A stretch of DNA of 10,756 nucleotides from DATGHS01 sp035307785 (GTDB lineage: Bacteria > Planctomycetota > Planctomycetia > Gemmatales > Gemmataceae), in NCBI GenBank assembly GCA_035307785.1, contig DATGHS010000553.1, positions 1-10,756 of the forward strand, read 5' to 3'. The notes under the pieces are model-generated. The model was not told the DNA's origin. It ran no database searches and saw only the letters and a program-made list of their open reading frames with translations. Each line of letters begins with the position of its first letter. Position 1 is the stretch's first letter. The position numbers were made by a program, and so were the translations under genes. This document shows positions 7,199 through 10,756 of the stretch, piece by piece.

Positions 7199-8179
7199 TT
7201 ACCTCCGCTCTCGAGAGCTGTCGATTCGCTTACCACGCATGTTCCCTCGCTTGGAGACCGGTGCATCCACGCCCGGTTCCGCGGCTTCCACGGTTTCCAT
7301 GAACAGATCTTCGAGTGTTTGCCGTTTCTCTTCCAGATGCCGCACTACCAGTTTCTTCTCGCGCAACCAATCCAGCACCGGGTCAATGGTTTGGCCATCG
7401 GACAGCGTTACTTCGTAGAATTCGCCGTCATCGTGGACCGTGTAGCCCTTGGCGCGCAATTCCCCGACCGGCAAAGTTTGCCCGTCAGCCAGGCCGATCA
7501 CGAACCGGCCCTTCTGCTTGGTCAGCGTGGCAATATCGCCTTCCACAATCTTCAGGCCGCGCTGCAAAATGCCTACCCGGTCGCAGATCAGCTCCACTTC
7601 GCCGAGCAAGTGGGAATTGAGAAAGATCGTTTTGCCCTTCTCTTTGAGCTCCTGCATTAGGGCACGAATTTCGCGCCGTCCGACGGGGTCGACACCGTCG
7701 GTAGGTTCATCCAAAATGATCAATTCGGGATCGTGGAAAATCGCCTGGGCAATGCCAAGGCGTTGCTTCATGCCTTTGGAATACGTGCGAATTTTGGTGT
7801 GCATGCGGCCCTTAATTCCCACCATCTCCAGGTACTCAGGAATGCGCTTGTGGCGCTCGCTGCGGTTCACGCCATAAAGCCCGCCATAAAAATCGAGCAG
7901 GCTAAAGCCCGTGTGATAATCGGGAAAACGGTGATCTTCTGGAAGGTAGCCCACTCGACGGCGGATGTCGGCATGTGCCAGCGGTTCGCCGAACAGTAAG
8001 GCTTCCCCGTCGGTTCGACGCACGATGTTGAGCAGAATCTTCACCAGCGTGCTCTTGCCGGCGCCGTTTTGGCCTAGCAAGCCGTAGATTTCGCCTTTTT
8101 CCACCTTCAGCGACACGCCGCGCAGCGCTTGAATGCGGCCATAGTTCTTTTGCAAATCGATGGTTTCAATGACTGCCAC
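7199..8179 (-). CDS. ABC transporter ATP-binding protein (CcmA/NosF-like, ABC-2 type)
   Basis: This 326-aa cytoplasmic ATPase powers the permease encoded immediately downstream. Motifs in order are Walker A GQNGAGKST (36-44), the Q-loop region GYLPED (77-82), signature YSKGMKQR (133-140), Walker B LIILDEP (153-159) with D-loop GVDP, and switch histidine H190 in LNSH. The SKGM signature and the LPE Q-loop are normal for the ATPases that pair with ABC-2 permeases. After the nucleotide-binding domain, residues about 215-295 form an extra C-terminal domain common in this subfamily. The last 20 or so residues are basic (MRGKRIDSSRERR). The start is GTG 8179, preceded at 8-9 nt by GGGGA; an in-frame TAA lies further upstream. 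It is the first gene of the two-gene operon. Substrate unknown; drug, lipid or peptide export and gliding-type complexes all use this type. Confidence 0.95.
   Translation of the reverse strand: MAVIETIDLQKNYGRIQALRGVSLKVEKGEIYGLLGQNGAGKSTLVKILLNIVRRTDGEALLFGEPLAHADIRRRVGYLPEDHRFPDYHTGFSLLDFYGGLYGVNRSERHKRIPEYLEMVGIKGRMHTKIRTYSKGMKQRLGIAQAIFHDPELIILDEPTDGVDPVGRREIRALMQELKEKGKTIFLNSHLLGEVELICDRVGILQRGLKIVEGDIATLTKQKGRFVIGLADGQTLPVGELRAKGYTVHDDGEFYEVTLSDGQTIDPVLDWLREKKLVVRHLEEKRQTLEDLFMETVEAAEPGVDAPVSKRGNMRGKRIDSSRERR
7202..7206 (-). promoter_or_regulatory. Ribosome-binding site of the permease inside the ATPase gene
   Basis: The final codons of the ATPase gene (GAG CGG AGG TAA) contain GGAGG, 6 nt ahead of the permease GTG. 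This ideal spacing supports the GTG start. Confidence 0.8.
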
Positions 8180-8354
8180 GTTCGGAATCCCCGGCCAGTG
8201 CGTTGGTTATCGCCAGTGCATGCGCATTCTATATGCTCATCTGCGGTTCGGCAGCATGGCAGAAAGCCAGTACCCACCGGACTCGCTGCGCTCGCCCCCC
8301 GGCTTGGAATGCCCTCAATTTATTCGGTCTTGGGCGGCAAATCTTGAACGCTCA

Positions 8355-8368
8355 GGGACGCAAGTCCC
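8355..8368 (+). other. Short hairpin with GCAA (GNRA-type) loop
   Basis: GGGAC-GCAA-GTCCC forms a perfect 5-bp stem with a GNRA tetraloop, which would be stable in RNA. It lies about 120 bp before the DUF1549 start and just upstream of the putative -10 box. It may belong to an unstudied leader or be a repeat remnant. Confidence 0.5.
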
Positions 8369-8387
8369 GGGGCCGTCGGTCCATCCC

Positions 8388-8407
8388 ACACCGGCCGGTG
8401 TTATATT
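8388..8407 (+). promoter_or_regulatory. 14-bp perfect palindrome abutting a possible -10 box
   Basis: ACACCGGCCGGTGT (8388-8401) is fully self-complementary. It is directly followed by TATATT (8402-8407), a 5-of-6 match to TATAAT. The hexamer 17 nt upstream of that box (GTCCAT) is a poor -35. Such a layout would suit a repressor or activator site, but the promoter itself is unproven. Confidence 0.35.
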
Positions 8408-8488
8408 TGATGAAGATTACGGCCTAACAAAAGCCCGGCGGTGGCGTTGAAGCTGTGATTTCCCGCATCGGCATCTGAGGTTCGAACC

Positions 8489-10213
8489 ATGAAACCGCTT
8501 TTGCGTATGGCTTTTGGCTTGCTGGGGCTGGTTCTGGGCTATGTGTTGGTTTCCGACGAGCCGTTTGCCTTCGCCGACAAGCCGGATAAAGCCAAAAAAG
8601 GTTCCACTGCGGCCACCACCCGCGACCCGGCCCCGGTGGCAGCGGAAATCGACAAGATCATCAATGCCAAACTTACCGAAGAGAAGATTCCGGCTTCGCC
8701 GTTGTGTGATGATGCCGAATTCATTCGCCGGACATCGCTCGACATTCGCGGCCGGGTGCCGAGTATGGACCGGACCGTCGCGTTCCTGAACGACAAGGAC
8801 CCGAACAAGCGGGTCAAGCTGATCGACGAATTCCTGGCCGATTCCGAATACGGCGAACACTTCGCCATCATCTGGTACCACCGCATCGTGAAACCGGATG
8901 ATGATAACCGCCTGCTTATTGCCGGAAACAAACTTCAGGATTGGCTCGAAGATTCCTTCAACCAGAACCACGGCTGGAACAAGATCGCTTATGAACTGCT
9001 CACTGCGAGCGGCGACCGCGACGACAACCCGCCGGTCACGTTCTTCCTGGCCAACGTCAACGACAACAAGAATCACTACGAGCCGGCTCCGAACAAGCTC
9101 ACCACGGCTTCGTCGCGCCTGTTCTTCGGCGTGAAGCTTGAATGCTGCGAGTGCCACAACCACCCGTACAACACGATGAAGCAGACCGATTACTGGGGCG
9201 TGGCCGCGTTCTTCGGCAACACGCATGCCGAGCATTCCAGCAAGAAAGACGCCAAGGCGGGCGTCACCGCGACCGTGCACGAAGGCAAGCCCTCGATGCC
9301 CGGCGGCGCTGGCAAGAAAGCCAAGGACGAGAAAATCACCGCATCGCATGCCGCCTTCGGCTCCATCGAGATCCCAGACAGCAAGGGCAAGACGGTGCGG
9401 GCCAAGTTCCTGAATGCCGAGACGCCGAGCTTCAACGCCGGCCAACCGTTGCGGCCGGTGCTGGCGAAATGGCTTACCTCGGAACAGAATCCGTTCTTCT
9501 CCCGGGCGCAGGTGAACAAGCTGTGGGCCAACTTTTTTGGCCGCGGCATTATCAATCCCGTGGACGACATGAGCGACGAAGACAAGGCCACGCACCCGGA
9601 AGTGCTGAAACTGCTGGCCGACGAATTCGTCGCTTCCGGTTTCGATCTGAAGCACCTCATCCGTTGCATCTGCCTGAGCGAGACGTATCAGCGCTCCAGC
9701 CAGGCCCTGCCGTCGAACAAAGACGACGACAAGCTCTACAGCCACATAAAGCCGAAGATCCTGAGTGCCGACATGCTCTTCGATTCATTGGCGGTCGTGC
9801 TGGGCCGCCCGATTGGCGGCGACGATCAAGCGAAGGGCAAGAAAGGTCAGGGCGACAAGAAGAAGTACGGCGGCGGGTCGCGAGCGGCGTTCCGCAAATT
9901 CTTCCATGCCGAGGCCGACGACGACGTGGGCGTCGTGGAGGATTATACGCAGGGCATACCGCAGGCCCTGAAACTGCTCAACGCCCCGGGCATCAACAAC
10001 ACGAACGAAGTCGTCGCGCGCATCCGCAAGTCGGCCGACAATCAAGACAAGGTGATTGAAGGCATTTATCTCACAGTGCTTTCACGCCTGCCGAAGGAAA
10101 CCGAGACGAAGAAGCTGAAGGAATACGCCGCGAAGGAGTCGAATGCGAACAAGGCGTTTAACGACATGATGTGGGCGCTCCTCAACAGCGCGGAGTTTAT
10201 GTTCAATCATTGA
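8489..10213 (+). CDS. DUF1549/DUF1553 exported protein with CxxCH motif
   Basis: This 574-aa protein belongs to the large planctomycete family with DUF1549 followed by DUF1553. Its biochemical role is not established. A Sec signal peptide (MKPLLRMAFGLLGLVLGYVL, likely cut after AFA at residue 29) sends it out of the cytoplasm. DUF1549 spans about 53-240 and includes DDAEFIRRTSLDIRGRVPS and the family hallmark CCECHNHPYN, with C219, C222 and H223 forming a CxxCH heme-type motif. DUF1553 spans about 319-570, from QPLRPVLAKWLTSEQNPFFS to the typical end WALLNSAEFMFNH. Lys/Gly-rich stretches lie near 252-290 and 448-465. No separate N-terminal cytochrome domain is present, so this is a compact member. 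ATG 8489 has GAGG 8 nt upstream. The DUF1501 gene follows 112 bp downstream on the same strand, the usual partner order. Heme binding is possible but unproven. Confidence 0.93.
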   Translation: MKPLLRMAFGLLGLVLGYVLVSDEPFAFADKPDKAKKGSTAATTRDPAPVAAEIDKIINAKLTEEKIPASPLCDDAEFIRRTSLDIRGRVPSMDRTVAFLNDKDPNKRVKLIDEFLADSEYGEHFAIIWYHRIVKPDDDNRLLIAGNKLQDWLEDSFNQNHGWNKIAYELLTASGDRDDNPPVTFFLANVNDNKNHYEPAPNKLTTASSRLFFGVKLECCECHNHPYNTMKQTDYWGVAAFFGNTHAEHSSKKDAKAGVTATVHEGKPSMPGGAGKKAKDEKITASHAAFGSIEIPDSKGKTVRAKFLNAETPSFNAGQPLRPVLAKWLTSEQNPFFSRAQVNKLWANFFGRGIINPVDDMSDEDKATHPEVLKLLADEFVASGFDLKHLIRCICLSETYQRSSQALPSNKDDDKLYSHIKPKILSADMLFDSLAVVLGRPIGGDDQAKGKKGQGDKKKYGGGSRAAFRKFFHAEADDDVGVVEDYTQGIPQALKLLNAPGINNTNEVVARIRKSADNQDKVIEGIYLTVLSRLPKETETKKLKEYAAKESNANKAFNDMMWALLNSAEFMFNH

Positions 10214-10220
10214 TTTGGTT

Positions 10221-10311
10221 CCCCTCTCCCCGCTGGGGAGAGGGGTTAGGCGTGAGGGGTGAGCGACCCCAACCCCTCACCCCCTGCCCCTCTCCCCAGC
10301 GGGGAGAGGGG
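10221..10311. repeat. CCCCTCTCCCC hairpin repeat within the DUF1549-DUF1501 gene pair
   Basis: Two 25-nt hairpins, 10221-10245 (stem CCCCTCTCCCC, loop GCT) and 10287-10311 (the same stem, loop AGC), are exact reverse complements of each other. Between them GTGAGGGGT (10252-10260) pairs with ACCCCTCAC (10272-10280). The whole 91 bp can fold into one long hairpin or into separate small ones. It fills nearly the whole gap between the two genes. This C/T-rich type looks like a dispersed genomic repeat, which is inference here. Confidence 0.85.
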
Positions 10312-10325
10312 AGAAAGAAGTAACC

Positions 10326-10756
10326 ATGCTTTCCAATTCCCTTTCCCGGCGTGAGTGGTTGAAGTTGTCGGCCCTGGGCGCGCTGTCGCTGCCGGCTTCG
10401 GGCTGGCTAAATCGGCTGGCGTTGCATGCGGCCGAGACTTCGCAGGGCAAGCCGAAGCACAAGAGTTGCATCTTGCTTTTTATGACCGGCGGCCCGAGCC
10501 ACATCGATACCTTCGACCCGAAGCCGGGCAACAGCACCAGCGGCTTCAAGCCGATTGCCACCAGCGTAAGCGGCATTCAAGTGTGCGACAACTTGCCGAA
10601 AGTGGCGAAGGTGATGAAAGACGTGTCGCTCTTGCGCGGCATGTCCACCAGCGAAGGCAGTCATGGCCGGGCTCGGTATTACATGCACACCGGCTACCGC
10701 GAAGGCATGGGCGGCGTGGTGCATCCGAGCCTGGGAGCGATCTCCTCCTACTGGCT
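10326..10756 (+). CDS. DUF1501 family exported protein (partial, C-terminus beyond right edge)
   Basis: The frame is open from ATG 10326 to the window edge, giving 143 residues. DUF1501 proteins have a sulfatase/alkaline-phosphatase-like fold and accompany DUF1549/DUF1553 proteins in planctomycetes; their reaction is not established. The N-terminus carries a twin-arginine motif, SRREWLK with R8-R9, followed by a moderately hydrophobic stretch (LSALGALSLPASGW), so Tat export is likely. The family signature MTGGPSHIDTFDPKP appears at about residues 53-67, followed by NLPKVAKVMKDVSLLRGMS and a segment with HTGYREGMGGVVHPSLGA. A purine-rich stretch (GGGAGAAAGAAG) just before the start can serve as ribosome-binding site. 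It should be co-transcribed with the DUF1549/DUF1553 gene, but a hairpin repeat lies between. The rest of the protein, including later metal-site residues, is outside the window. Confidence 0.93.
   Translation, partial: MLSNSLSRREWLKLSALGALSLPASGWLNRLALHAAETSQGKPKHKSCILLFMTGGPSHIDTFDPKPGNSTSGFKPIATSVSGIQVCDNLPKVAKVMKDVSLLRGMSTSEGSHGRARYYMHTGYREGMGGVVHPSLGAISSYW

Larger units (their letters stand above)
8180..8488. other. Divergent intergenic region between the ABC operon and the DUF1549 gene
   Basis: These 309 bases hold no credible gene. A possible minus-strand -10 (TAGAAT, near 8228-8233) lies about 50 bp before the ATPase start, with no good -35. A GNRA-loop hairpin is at 8355-8368 and a 14-bp palindrome at 8388-8401, next to a possible plus-strand -10. 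A GAGG ribosome-binding site for the DUF1549 gene is at 8477-8480. Confidence 0.55.

Noticed and set aside
7760..7781. Unusual ABC signature YSKGM instead of LSGGQ
   Set aside because: SKGM-type signatures are normal in ATPases paired with ABC-2 permeases, so this is not a defect or novelty.
8340..8440. Possible cyclic-di-GMP-I riboswitch (a GGGACGCAA string followed by GGGGCC)
   Set aside because: The first conserved half with its GAAA-type tetraloop and receptor strand is not found upstream, and the GGGACGCAA here simply folds into a 5-bp GNRA hairpin.
8417..9745. Long minus-strand open frame (442 codons) opposite the DUF1549 gene
   Set aside because: Antisense to a clearly conserved gene, with no domain of its own; it is a codon-bias shadow.
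1..10756. CRISPR array, tRNA, transposase or phage gene
   Set aside because: No regularly spaced direct repeats, no cloverleaf-like sequence with a CCA-type end, and no recombinase or phage motifs were seen on either strand.

Overview
The window looks like a chromosomal segment of a member of the Planctomycetota. The strongest sign is the pair at the right edge: a DUF1549/DUF1553 protein with a CxxCH motif, followed by a DUF1501 protein with a twin-arginine leader. This pair is greatly expanded in planctomycetes. High GC content, GTG starts, Pro/Ala-rich extensions on a housekeeping protein and long hairpin-rich intergenic repeats fit the same assignment. No tool was run, so all family calls rest on motifs read by eye.

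Layout, left to right. Positions 1-637 (minus) hold the N-terminal part of a rhomboid intramembrane serine protease that runs off the left edge. Positions 638-983 form a divergent intergenic region with an imperfect inverted repeat, a candidate sigma70-type promoter and a small hairpin in front of the next gene. Positions 984-4304 (plus) encode a Tex/YqgF-HhH-S1 RNA-binding protein of 1106 aa. It is enlarged by a Pro/Ala-rich insert of about 170 aa inside the YqgF domain and a Pro/His/Arg-rich C-terminal tail of about 195 aa. Positions 4354-4562, between two convergent genes, are a near-perfect inverted repeat of about 209 bp built from six smaller hairpins. Positions 4572-5630 (minus) encode an exported protein of unknown function that seems to contain two diverged SPOR-like modules. 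A Rho-independent terminator at 5706-5762 closes the upstream two-gene ABC-2 type operon, made of the ATPase (7199-8179, minus) and the permease (5768-7195, minus). Positions 8180-8488 are a second divergent intergenic region, with a GNRA-loop hairpin and a 14-bp perfect palindrome next to a possible -10 box. Positions 8489-10213 (plus) encode the DUF1549/DUF1553 protein. A hairpin repeat of about 91 bp (10221-10311) separates it from the DUF1501 gene (10326 to the right edge, plus).

The ATPase and permease form one exporter or membrane-remodelling complex. The DUF1549/DUF1553 and DUF1501 proteins are probably co-expressed, exported partners. Tex, the rhomboid protease and the SPOR-like protein look like independent transcription units. 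I see no CRISPR array, tRNA, rRNA, transposase, phage gene or recognisable defence system. The points most worth a second look are the interrupted Tex, the nested palindrome at 4354-4562 and the duplicated SPOR-like exported protein.
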